DNA of 64,000 nucleotides. Origin: Zygnema cylindricum (taxonomy: Eukaryota > Streptophyta > Zygnematophyceae > Zygnematales > Zygnemataceae). Shown piece by piece: positions 1 through 9,663 of this stretch. The translations under genes and the position numbers were made by a program. The notes beneath the pieces are model-generated. The model searched no databases. It was not told where the DNA came from and worked only from the letters and a program-made list of their open reading frames with translations. The DNA lies in assembly GCA_037447655.1 (NCBI GenBank), contig JBBHKE010003235.1:1-64000 (forward strand), written 5' to 3'. Each line of letters begins with the position of its first letter. Position 1 is the first letter of the stretch.

Positions 1-1446
1 TCAAATTAAAACTGAACCCAGATAACACCATTGAGCGTTACAAAGCCGAATTAGTGGCAAAAGGAATTACACAGAAAGAAGGAATCGACTACGAGGAAAC
101 CTTTGCCCCGGTCATTAGATTTCCCTCCGTCCGCATACTTATCAGTTAGGCAACAGCGGAAGACATGGAGGTGCACTAGATGGACATTAAGACAACCTTT
201 TTGTACGGAGAATTGGAAGATGAGATCTTCATGCGACAACCCGAAGGATATGTGGAGGAAAGAGAGGAGGGTAAGGTATGGCGGCTCATTAAATCTCTCT
301 ATGGTTTAAAACAAGTGCCTCGATAGTGGAATAAAAAGCTCGATGAGTTTTTTACCGGTCTGGGATATATCCGAATCAGCTCAGATCACTCAATCTATGT
401 TTTTGAAGATGAGGAAGGTGTTATATTTATTGCAATTTATGTTGATGATTTGCTTGTTTTAAGTAAATAAATGGAAAAAATTAATAAACTGAAAACCGAT
501 CTTAAGGGGAGATTTGAAATGAAGGATAGGGGGGAAGCAAAATATATTTTGGGAATTCAAGTAGAAAGAGACCGAAAAAGAAAGATTATAAGATTGACTC
601 AAAAGGAAGCAATAGGGAACATGCTTGAAAATCTTAACATGGATAAAGCTAATAGTTGCACAACTCCAATGGAGTTAAAAAAGGGATGTGAGGGGAGTGA
701 GGATGAAGGAGTTATAGTCTTAGACGTGGAATTAAGTTTTGAAGAACATAAGTTCATGCAGACTATTCTTTACAGGAAAGTAGTGGGAAGTCTAATCTAT
801 TTTATGAATTGTACCCGACCGGATTTAGCTGCAGCTGTTGGAGTGCTGAGTAGAAGTCTAAATGCTCCCACTAAGAGGGATTAGGAGGCAGCTAAGAGAG
901 TACTTAGATATTTGATAGGAACTAGGGATGTATGGCTACATTTGGGTGGGGAGAATCTTGACATCACTACTTGGAGTGATGCTAGTTATGGTGATGCACT
1001 AATGAGGAGATGTACTTCTGGATATGTAATATATGTGGGTGATGGGGCTTGTTGTTGGAGTAGCAAACAACAAAAGGTTATTGATCTGTCCACCATGGAG
1101 GCTGAGTATATGGCCTCTTGCTCTGCTGTAAAAGAATTGATGTGGGTCAAGTCTTTGCTTGGTGAGCTTGGTTACCTTAAGAGTGGTGTGCATAAATTTG
1201 TTTCTGATAATCAGGCAGCAAACGCTATTTCTGCAAATCCTAAACATCATTTTAAAGCCAAACACATGTACATTAAACTCAGCTTTGTTAGAGAGAAAGT
1301 AGAAAACAAAATTATTAGTTTAAAGTACCGACCAAATAGCAAGATGGTAGCAGATATGATGACCAAACCTTTACCTTCCCCTAAGCTAATTTTCTGCAGG
1401 GAGAAGTGTGGTCAGAAATTAAAGAGTGACTAGAAAATAAGCGGAG
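1..1446 (+). pseudogene. Ty1/copia pol remnant: reverse transcriptase and RNase H
   Basis: This is the 3' part of a copia polyprotein, cut by the window edge. From 1 the translation follows the RT of the complete copia copy at 35706-42152 ([13 protein letters not shown], then DYEETFAPV), and the RT box YVDDLL is kept near 438-455. RNase H at about 912-1430 keeps WSDASYGDA, EAEYMAS and SDNQAA and ends with MVADMMTKPLPSP. It is dead: TAG at 147-149, 177-179 and 324-326, TAA at 468-470, and a stop near 882. The sequence AAATAAGCGGAG at the end is the polypurine tract, directly next to the LTR. The enzyme would copy element RNA into DNA in cytoplasmic particles. Group A assignment is by close residue match to the copy at 35706-42152. 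Confidence 0.9.
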
Positions 1447-2465
1447 TGTAGAAATTGATGGTTCTTTAGTATTTTCTAGGTCTAAAATATAATGTAGAAA
1501 AGAAGATGAGGCAATCTGCCTCTAACTCCTCTCTTTAACTGCCACACTTTTTGCAGTCACTGAAAGTTGGAGATGAAGCTAGAGCCATGGCTACCTAGGC
1601 TATCCAAAGGTTTACGGTAAATAGATTAGTTGATTTACGGATTGGTAGTTTTTTTACTAAAAGGGAAGATGTCACATCGAAGATTTGATCCTGGTAGCTG
1701 TCGTCCGATAAAGCCGTCGGTAGCCGGTAGACTTATCCTTTAAGTGTACGACTAGAGTTACATGGTATAGGGTTTGTTAGTTATTTAAATGGTGCAAAGT
1801 AGGATAATTCATTTAACGATAATTGTTTACGGGATACATAGATTCAGTTATGTAAAAGTATGAATTACGGTTTGGATAAGAAACGAGTACCTCGCATTTG
1901 TTTCTTTAAACGAAACAAACAGCGCGCAAGTATTTATGACGGCTACGATTAAAATCTGCATTGAATCATACGGCCGAGAAGAATGCCGAGATCGCTGAAG
2001 ACAACTAGATTGGATCGCGGCATCTCCGGGGAATACGGGACCGAATTCAGATATAACATGTGTCGACATTTAGGCCATGTCGTACAATATTCGTACAGAA
2101 AGTACACCAACAGCTATACTTTTGTGTACGGCAGTGTAATATGATTGGTGTTATATATCAGTAGATAGAGTTTTAGAGAGAGACAAGACTTAGAAAAATC
2201 GGTAGATAAGACCCTCTATCCTAGAGAGCTTCTATACAAAAGGTCAACTTTGACCCTCCGTAACTTACTGTTCAGAGGAGCAAATTCAGAGATTCTTTTT
2301 GCTATCGACTGAGGGGAGTCTTTCGTTCACATTGGTGAAGGCAGTCAGAGTTTTTGTCTGCCAGGGTAGCAGTTATTCTTGCCGAAACACAAAGGGGTCA
2401 GGGTTATCCTAGAGGCTTCGTGTGAGCTGCCTACTCTGAGGACCTATGGAGAACTCAGAGTTGCA
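1447..2465 (+). repeat. 3' LTR of the group A copia remnant
   Basis: The LTR starts TGTAGAAATTGATGG right after the polypurine tract and ends CAGAGTTGCA. It is about 1019 bp and aligns in reverse with the 1050-bp LTRs at 35706-36755 and 41103-42152, and in the same direction with 56104-57137. It holds the GTAC array (2082, 2093, 2102, 2126), a downstream ATTGG box and the near-palindrome around GAAACAAA at about 1895-1930. Gypsy-derived DNA follows without a recognisable duplication of the target site. Confidence 0.85.
2080..2150 (+). promoter_or_regulatory. GTAC array in the U3 of a copia LTR
   Basis: GTAC occurs at 2082, 2093, 2102 and 2126; the copy expected near 2116 is mutated to ATAC. 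The spacing (11, 9, 24) matches other LTRs in the window, where the full pattern is 11-9-14-10. GTAC is the core recognised by plant SBP-domain proteins and by the copper response element. A binding role here is inference. Confidence 0.45.
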
Positions 2466-5319
2466 GCCTCTCCTAGCATACAAGACATCTAGATCTCAAG
2501 AAGCGGTACGGGCATCACCACACTGGACAACTGCATTTCCATCTAGAAGTTGGCATCCACAGTAAATTGTTTGCATCAGCTCCTAGTCGAGTATCAGTAG
2601 GGACAAACTTTAATAGCGGATGAGAAACTAGCATTTGCACAGGCCATGGAAGCCATGACCATCACCACGCCCGAAAAACCAACATGGAAATTTGAAACGG
2701 GACTAACAAAATTGGAACACGAACTTTTAGATAAAGTCATAAACGAAAACGTAGATGAATTATCTTTCTCCATGAAAGACTTAGGTTGACACACAACTTA
2801 CAAAATGTCCATTGACGTGGAAGATGACAGACATATATTTAAGCCCAAGCGTTGTCTTTCAAAAACTGCATGGGAATCCTTAGACAAACGATGCTCAGAG
2901 TTAGAAGAGGCAAGTTTGATTTATAGGTCCGATTCCACCTTTGCGGCGCCCATCGTCATGCCTCATAAGATAGACGAGGAGGGGAGTTTTACAAAACGTC
3001 GCATGTGTGGAGACTATCGAGAACTGAATTCACGTACAATCCAGGACCGACATCTAATGTCGTTGCTGAGGACATTTTATCTCTTGTGAAGAAATTACTC
3101 CGCTAGAAATCAAAGTGGAAGCAATTAGTAAACTATTGGCCCCAAATGATTTGACTAGCTTGCGTGCATTTCTAGGGTTAGCCAATTATTACCGACGTTT
3201 TTTTCCTAGTTTCAGCACACTTGCATCTCTATTAAATTAACTCTTGAAGAAATCAGTCCCGTTCACGTGCGGACCCTCTAGGATTAAGGCATTTGAGGGA
3301 TTAAAAGACACACAGTCCACCGCTCTGATCCTTCGTACCCTAAATCATAAATTACCGTTTTGTCTACAGACTGACTTTGGTAAGCTCGGTATTGCTGCTA
3401 TCCTAACTCAACGCGAACTCACAGGTGAGGAGTATGTGGTGGCCTATGCCAGTAGAAGCAATAATCAAGCGGAATCAAATTACAGTAGTTACGAGGGAGA
3501 ATGCCTTGCCCCAGTTTGGTGTATTGTGCATTTCCGACATTATCTCTATAGCAAGCCTTTTACCCTTCTTACTAACCATCAACCATTACATTGTCTCATG
3601 ACCAATGATAAGCTATCCAACAAATTAGCTTGTTGGGCTCTTATTTTACAAGAATATGACATGGAAATAATCCATCAACCTGCGCTCCTCAGTTTAAATG
3701 CTGACGGCATTTCCACGAACCCTTTGCCCCACTCTAATGATAACGGTGTACGACAAGATTTTGATTACAAATAACTTGCCTCCTTATCAGCTGAAACACA
3801 TCTGATTTACAGTTTTGTAGCCTCTAAAAACCACAAAACCGAACACGATCCATGGTGAGACAGTGCTTTAATTCATTTTCTATCTACACAGTCTCTCCGG
3901 GCGGGCACCCTACCAATGGAAGAGGAACGTGTTGATAAGAGAGCCCAAAGTAACTTATGGATGGGGGGCTCACTTATTCGTCTTCTCTCACATGGAAGTC
4001 ACCGGCATGTCCTATGGCCGACGGAACGACTATCACTTATCAACCAAATTCATACTGACCTTGGACATTATGGCACCAAACGGACTTTGAGTTTGGTACA
4101 GGCACGGTATTGGTGGTCCGGCATGCAGGCTGATGTGGCGGTTGTGTTGCAGGAATGCACCACATGTGACTGGCTACGAACCTCGTTTTCTAACCAACAA
4201 ACCACCCTTCAACCCTTGCCCATTCGAGGGCTCTTCTACAGATGGCCGTTTGACTTGGCAGGTCCCTTTCCAATCTCTCGAAAGGGCAAGCAGTACATTA
4301 TGATTATGATCAAAAATTTCAGCAAATGGGTGGAAGTTGTGGCCCTCTTGCAGAAAACTGCCAAACTCACCACTGCAACTTTCAAAGAGCATATGCATCT
4401 TCGATACGGAGCCACAGAGAAGTACTTACGGACCAAAGAATTGAGTTCCGCGGCGAATTTTTGAGATGCAAGACGAGGCGTTAATCGACCACCGGCGTAC
4501 AAGTCGAGATCATCCTCAAGCTGATTGTTTTGCACAGAGAGCTGTACAAACTTTTAAGCGTGCTTTGCGTAATTATTGCTTGTAAAAACAAATTACATTG
4601 TGGGATGAATCATTTGGATATATTGTCATGGGTTATCGCATGTATGTATAGGCCAGCCTAACAAATTTCAACCCCTATTATGTGTTGTTTTGTCGAAAAC
4701 CATTAGTAGGTAGGAATGTACAGAAACCCGCAAGCTTACCTCTACCTCTTATGTCTGATTCTCTGTTTTTGGAAGAACTAACTAACCGAGCATTGCTTTT
4801 CGCTAGAGAAATGCCCATGGCTTTTGAAAACTTGCAGATTGCTCAACATCGCGACTCCTTACGGATTGCAACGACTCTCACTGGCAACTACCGGCCACAA
4901 CAAAAACCCTTTCGGGTGGGAATTACGTTTATTTGCGACGACAAACTTTTGTCACACTCGACACGGATGTTTCAGCTCATATCTTGAGGATAACAAAAAT
5001 CGACTCCAATAGATTATTGAGCCTACAAGGGGCCGATACGCGAACTTTGCGGGTGCATTCGAAAAATTGTGCCTTTTGCTATTTACCTGATCCTTTCCAT
5101 AGCATGGACCCGTGGCGGATGCCGATTACCGAGGCCATTGAGTGTTAGTTATGCCGACGATCTGATGGAGAAACAACAATGCTCCTTTGTGACTATTGCA
5201 ATCTGGGATTCCATATGGAGTGTTTGGTTCCACCTCTGCACACTATCCCGGCTGGACAGTGGTTTTGCCACGGGTGTCGCGACCTACCGGCTGTCCTTAC
5301 CAGCTTCCCCGCAGGCTAA
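2466..5319 (+). pseudogene. Ty3/gypsy pol remnant ending in a PHD finger
   Basis: A decayed gypsy polyprotein. The RT start is at 2640-3080 (APIVMPHK, RMCGDYRELNSR). An internal deletion then removes the catalytic RT core, and reading resumes near 3100 at LRAFLGLANYYRRFFPSF. RNase H lies at 3340-3740 (LQTDFGKLGIAAIL, YSSYEGECLA). The integrase zinc finger is near 4040-4170 (HTDLGHYG, ECTTCD), the core has DLAGPFP near 4255, and HPQAD lies near 4513. The last catalytic glutamate appears as Q in FAQRAVQTF. After a frameshift near 4915-4930 comes a C-terminal module with RRQTFVTLDTD and LQGADTRTLR, then a PHD finger, and a stop at 5317-5319. Stops, frameshifts and the RT deletion make it non-functional. 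Confidence 0.85.
5140..5319 (+). other. PHD-type zinc finger at the C-terminus of the gypsy polyprotein
   Basis: The frame of the integrase tail continues into Cys-(stop)-Leu-Cys at 5143-5154, CDYCNLGFHMEC at about 5188-5223 and WFCHGC at about 5260-5277, ending TSFPAG and a stop at 5317-5319. This is the Cys4-His-Cys3 order and spacing of a PHD finger, including the aromatic before the last cysteine pair. Only one stop (TAG 5146-5148) interrupts it. PHD fingers commonly read histone H3 tails, so it may have guided integration as chromodomains do in chromoviruses; that role is inference. Confidence 0.8.
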
Positions 5320-5325
5320 GGAGCT

Positions 5326-6477
5326 GGGGGGGGGGAATTCCATCCTTACTTACCTGATCTTGCTTTGTCTTTTATTTTCTTGCTATGTCCATCTGTTTGG
5401 AATAATTTGTTTTTTCCGGGGCAGATTTATTTATTGTTTCTTGCGTTATATATGCTTTGTACTCCGATTGTGGTCACAAATACTGTATATATCTAATGGT
5501 CATTCATTTTCTGGTGTTTATCGATGATCCACACTGGATGTGATGCATGCCATTCACGGTTGTATTGTCATACACGACAGTTGTCATGCCGTAAAACATA
5601 GCGGGTATTATGATTTAATCGTGTACTAATTGATGTTTCGGTGATGTGGCCGGTTAATATCCGAGAGTACAACTACAGATACGTACGGGATAAAAGTCGG
5701 AATATACTCTCGTACGGCACCACAGGAACACGATGTAAAATCAGCCTGGAACTGGACCGCTGTACGGCATTTGACGTCAGGAATTCAAACGGCTACAAAC
5801 TTGACAGGTGTTTAAAGTCATGAACCCTTAGGGTTAACATTACCCTTAGCAGGAGGTTTTCATCCTCGAGGTGTAGATCTAAAGGCGTAGAAGCGGCCAC
5901 CAGCGATCGTCTCAAGCTGGCGTTTGGGTGCAAAAACTATTTCGAGGGGGTGGTGCTTGTCTGAAAACATGGGATAAATGTCATTTAAAGAAGATGGGCC
6001 TGCAAATTAAGTAAGGGAATCCATCAATTGAAGGTTGTCATTTTTTGACAAGCATTATTCTCGGGATTTGTCGAACTCTATCGTTAGGTTTCACCTAAAT
6101 ATTTAGTGACAGGCTAGTTTTTGAGTTAGGGTTTTTCCTTTTTCAGACCCATAGTTTCATGCTAGTAATTGTCTTTGAGCTTCCTCTTCCCTTTCTACTA
6201 AGACCTTACCTAATCTACCGGCGCAAGCTAGCCTGCAAGGTTTCCCTCCAGACTGTCTTCTACGTGTTGTGGTTGTTGAATTGTATCTGTGGACTTGGTG
6301 TTTTTTGCTGTCAGAGCGCTGACTTTGTAGTCTAGCTCCAGACCTATCTGGCTTTGTGGGAATACTGGCTATCTCGGCTCCTTTGTCTAGTTAAGGAAGG
6401 GTTCTTGTTTGTTGGTTGGACTCCTGTAGGGAATACTAAAAGGATTTAGAGCCTAGTGGCTACTGTCGCAAATATAG
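5326..6477 (+). repeat. Polypurine tract and probable 3' LTR of the PHD-gypsy remnant
   Basis: A G-rich tract (GGAGCTGGGGGGGGGG, about 5321-5336) follows the pol stop and looks like a polypurine tract. The following roughly 245 bp (5338-5583, TTCCATCCTTACTTACCTG onwards) recur at 6475-6717 in direct orientation with scattered changes, 1137 bp downstream. The simplest reading is an LTR of about 1.14 kb followed by the start of a second LTR. No clean TG...CA ends or target duplication were seen, so the borders are tentative. No gene is visible in 5584-6474. Confidence 0.5.
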
Positions 6478-6717
6478 AATTCCATCCTTACCTACCTGAT
6501 CTTGCTTTGTCTTTTATTTTCTTGCGAGGTCCATGTGTTTGGAATAATTTGTTTTTCCGAGCAGATTCATTTATTGTTTGCGTTATATATGCTTTGTACT
6601 CCGATTGTGGTCACAAATACTGTACATATGTAGTGGTCATTCATTTTCTTGTGTTTATCGGCGACCCATGCTGGATGTGATGCATACCATTCACGGTTGT
6701 ACTGTCATGCACGACAG
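6475..6717 (+). repeat. Second copy of the PHD-gypsy LTR start
   Basis: Direct repeat of 5338-5583, sharing TTGCTTTGTCTTTTATTTTC, the CACTCCGATTGTGGTCACAAA region and the CATTCACGGTTGTA block. It breaks off at about 6717, where a different repeat rich in CGATATAT begins. It may be the second LTR of a rearranged element, or a tandem LTR left by recombination. Confidence 0.6.
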
Positions 6718-6852
6718 ATCCGATATATCGGTAAAAGTTTTGCAATATCACGCTTCTTGATATATTGAGGTGATACATCGATTATCGAGTACCAAAGTTG
6801 AAGTACATAGCGATATTGGCAGAGGTCCCTCGATATACAACACTACATCAAT
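6718..6852. repeat. Fragment of a CGATATATCG-rich repeat
   Basis: Contains GATCCGATATATCGG near its start and CCTCGATATACAACAC at its end. This resembles the larger terminal-repeat insert at 54079-54438, which ends CCTCGATACCCAACA. It is probably a partial or diverged member of that small non-coding family. Confidence 0.4.
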
Positions 6853-6988
6853 AACTATGGACCGTGTGGTAAGTTTTCTACTTTTCTTCTATTTTTTTGC
6901 ACTGATGTTTTGCACGATTTGGTCATTTGTGAACTGACACAACATGTAATACTAAATGTTGTGTCCACCTTGTTTATAGCGTGTGAGT

Positions 6989-7294
6989 CATAGTTCAAAA
7001 GTAGGTGAAAGTACACCCATACAATATGCCTATTGTATGCAAAAAATACAATATGCCCTTAAGACCCATATTGTATTCGAATCTATTCGGACCAATTAAA
7101 ACATTCAGACCAAAAACTAGACCAATTAAAACATTCGGACCAAAAACTTTTATTTATATTGTCAGATTTGGACGATTGGACGGTCGCTGATCAAAATTGC
7201 GATCTAAGAAGATCACATGAAAAGCCCATAACACAACTTAAGATAAAGGCGCCGACCAAAGGCCTACAATAGAAACGCCTACTTTTGAACTATG
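6989..7294. mobile_element. MITE with CATAGTTCAAAAGTAGG terminal inverted repeats, copy 1
   Basis: The left end CATAGTTCAAAAGTAGGTG is mirrored at the right end as CGCCTACTTTTGAACTATG. The 306-bp interior carries no ORF and includes an imperfect repeat of ACCAATTAAAACATTC. A close second copy lies at 63246-63511. The target duplication is unclear here (GTGTG on both sides at best). It is a non-autonomous DNA transposon; a 7-8 bp duplication at copy 2 would suit a hAT-type element, but that is tentative. Confidence 0.75.
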
Positions 7295-7425
7295 GTGTGT
7301 CATTATTGCAGTTTACAGCCAATCGCTATTAGCGTAGTGTATGCTAATTCCGTCCCGTTTTTTTATTTTGTTATTCTCAAATAGAATTATCCATACTATT
7401 TAGGGAAAACCTTAATTCCTAATTA

Positions 7426-8166
7426 GGGAGGCGTTCCATCAGGAAATTCTGTAATCGTACGAACAACATTACAGGATGCTACATTTTGAACGCTGTTCTC
7501 TCGCGCAGAGTCTGTAATCCACGTGCTCCGAAATGAGTGGTACCACGTAAGATAAGATCGTATATTGAAAATCGTCAAATATTTTTTACACCGACCAACT
7601 TCAACTCGAAATCGTCATTTGCATACCATGTACATGCGGACCAGGGCATCGTACCACACACATTTTGTTCTCTTTGCAAACGCTTGTCAGATGCCAGCTC
7701 ATTATTTTTAGGATTTCTGCTTTTTCGCGTGACGAATGAGCGCTTCCACAAATAGTGTGACGAATGGCCAGTAACAAAAATAGCGCGACGAAAGCTCGTT
7801 ACGAGATCACTTTCGTGATTTCCGTTGAATTTTTGAATGCATTCATCATGTGCGAAATTTTTCGATTTCCGCTGGTTTGTCGTCGTGACACGTATGTTCA
7901 TTATCCAACGTGTCGCGGCTCAATTTTTTCTGTAAATGGTGATGTACCTCCTCGAGGTACATCACCATTTACAGAAACTTTCGAAGCGAATGCTTCGCGA
8001 AAAAAAATCCAACGGTCATTGTTACCTCCCATACCTTTGAAGAAAATATTGGCAAGATTCTCTGTAATGTTGTTCGCCTATAAAAACAAAATAAGAGGTA
8101 CGGCATAGTACGGCTAGGTCGGATTTCTGTAAACAACCTCACTTTTCGACTGATGGAATGCCACCC
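7426..8166. mobile_element. Tourist/Harbinger-like MITE with TTA target duplication
   Basis: The terminal inverted repeats read GGGAGGCGTTCCATCAG at the left and, in reverse, GGGTGGCATTCCATCAG at the right. TTA flanks both sides (7423-7425 and 8167-8169), the three-base duplication typical of PIF/Harbinger elements. No transposase is visible. The element contains a near-perfect 24-bp-stem hairpin at 7927-7977. Related termini occur at 13699, 14723, 55465-58606 and 61859-62612. Confidence 0.8.
7927..7977. repeat. Perfect 24-bp-stem hairpin inside the MITE
   Basis: The arm at 7927-7950 pairs base for base with 7954-7977 across the loop CTC. The outer part is TTTCTGTA and the loop-closing end is CCTC/GAGG. 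A comparable hairpin with a different inner stem lies at about 58053-58114 in the larger related element. It could be a transposition substrate structure or a source of small RNAs; neither is shown. Confidence 0.85.
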
Positions 8167-8277
8167 TTAGAGTAAACGATTTCTTCGAAAGTTTCCAAAT
8201 TCCCAATTAGCGTAAACCACGCTAATTATTCGTATACGCTAAAAAAACTTCTACGCGAATAGCGATTGGCGGTGTAC

Positions 8278-9159
8278 TGTTAACCGTTCACAAACCGTTT
8301 ACGTAGTCGGATAACTGTACTTCTGTCGTTTGGTCTCAGTCTGACACACTGTACGATTATGCCGATTGAGAAATTATGATTGAATTCCGGCAAGTCTCTA
8401 CTTTGTGACAGACGTCAATTGGGCCAGTTACATCGACGCAACTGATTTTTTTTTAGTTGAGTGGACCAAAATTATCAGTGGGGATGATAACGATTGTCTT
8501 CTACAAAACAGTTTTTGCAAGGTGCAGAAAATGACAAAATTGAGCGAAAGGTCGCCCAGCCTGTCCACTGCTTTAATGTGAGCTTGTTAAACTAACCACG
8601 TTGTCGGTTGTCACGTTTTCAGTGTTGTTGCCGTACCGTGGTCTTTTCAATAACACCGGTATTACCTGCCTCTAGCTGGAAATGTTTGTCTGTAACAATG
8701 ATATTACCGGTCTAACTCGCAAACCAAGGAGGTGACAATGTTAAAGGAATCCAGCTAATGCCAGAAAAAAATAAAGTCAATTTGTTTAACTTGTTTGCGA
8801 CGTAATTTCGTTAGATCAGTAACCGTTTTTTCTAGAATTACCGGTCAGTGTACGGACGCTTGATGTTGCAAACGGACATTTGCCAGTTGCCAGTCTTGCT
8901 TTCCGCTTACTGCAACTTTTCAATCTTCCTCCCAACTTGCAGCTTTACGCTTTCTATTTATTGCAACTTTGGTTGGCAGCAGAAACAATTCGTTAGGTTT
9001 ACTCAATTCTTTAGGTTTACTCAATTCTTTAATCTCCGAACTGATGTTATTCCTATACCGACGCAAATTCACAAACTCTTCATTCGATTTTTGATTTACT
9101 TTTGTCTGCATCTTTATTTCTTCTTGCAAGATTTTGAAATTTATCAGTTCTGCAATTTC
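8278..9159. other. Unassigned AT-rich interval
   Basis: No convincing gene or transposon terminus. The only notable structure is a short direct repeat, GGTTTACTCAATTCTTTA, at about 8996-9030. Open frames here are short and lack homology cues. Confidence 0.4.
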
Positions 9160-9385
9160 AGCAATACTCATAGTTTGTGGCTACAATCTGAGCGCCTGTA
9201 CCACTTTATTCGTTTCTTTCATTAGGATAATCTGGCATCTGTTTTTTCAAGTACTTGCTCAAGTTTTTCAAGTTCAACAATTCTTACAGTTTGTAGCTAT
9301 TGTATAACTCTATTCGTTCCTTTCATTCGGCTAATTTAACATCTGTTTCTTCAAATATTTGCTCAAGTTTCTCACTGTAATCCGT
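9160..9385. repeat. Diverged direct duplication of about 117 bp
   Basis: The block around CATAGTTTGTGGCTACAATC through TTGCTCAAGTTTTTC (from 9168) is repeated with changes from about 9285 (CAGTTTGTAGCTATTG through TTGCTCAAGTTTCTC). It lies just upstream of the small ORF at 9445. Confidence 0.5.
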
Positions 9386-9444
9386 TAAATTGACAAGCTA
9401 ATATCCATCCAAACCGCCCTTATTTCTGGAAAGAAGGAAACCTA

Positions 9445-9663
9445 ATGGCTGTCAGCTTGGGAGAAGGCATTTGCTGTGGCGTTCTGGTTTGTAACGTTCT
9501 CGTTGTGATTTTCGCTTCTATTCTCTTTAGTGAAGGAGGAGGAGGAGTCAATGTGATGGACGATAGACTATGGGCTCAAGATGAGACAGTTGTCACTACT
9601 GTAGTAGACGACGCAATGAGTATTCCAAGAATAGTGGAAATGAAGCTCCAAAAGAACGATTAA
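9445..9663 (+). CDS. Possible small membrane protein or first exon, function unknown
   Basis: A 72-residue frame with a good plant start context (CCTAATGGCT). Residues about 8-28 (GICCGVLVCNVLVVIFASILF region) form one strongly hydrophobic segment, fitting a signal anchor or transmembrane helix. A glycine run, an acidic stretch (MDDRLWAQDE) and the end EMKLQKND follow. I do not recognise the family. It lies in non-repetitive DNA, which favours a host origin, but it could be a chance frame or one exon of a spliced gene. No promoter or poly(A) signal was identified with confidence. Confidence 0.25.
   Translation: MAVSLGEGICCGVLVCNVLVVIFASILFSEGGGGVNVMDDRLWAQDETVVTTVVDDAMSIPRIVEMKLQKND

Larger units (their letters stand above)
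7311..8277. mobile_element. MITE of the GCCAATCGCTATTAGCG family, split by another MITE
   Basis: The left terminus TTACAGCCAATCGCTATTAGC and the right terminus GCGAATAGCGATTGGCGGTG are inverted repeats. The undisrupted relative at 54464-54618 is about 155 bp with the same ends and the same GCTAATTC.GTCCCG interior. Here the element is split by a 741-bp insert at 7426-8166. Non-coding. Confidence 0.75.
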
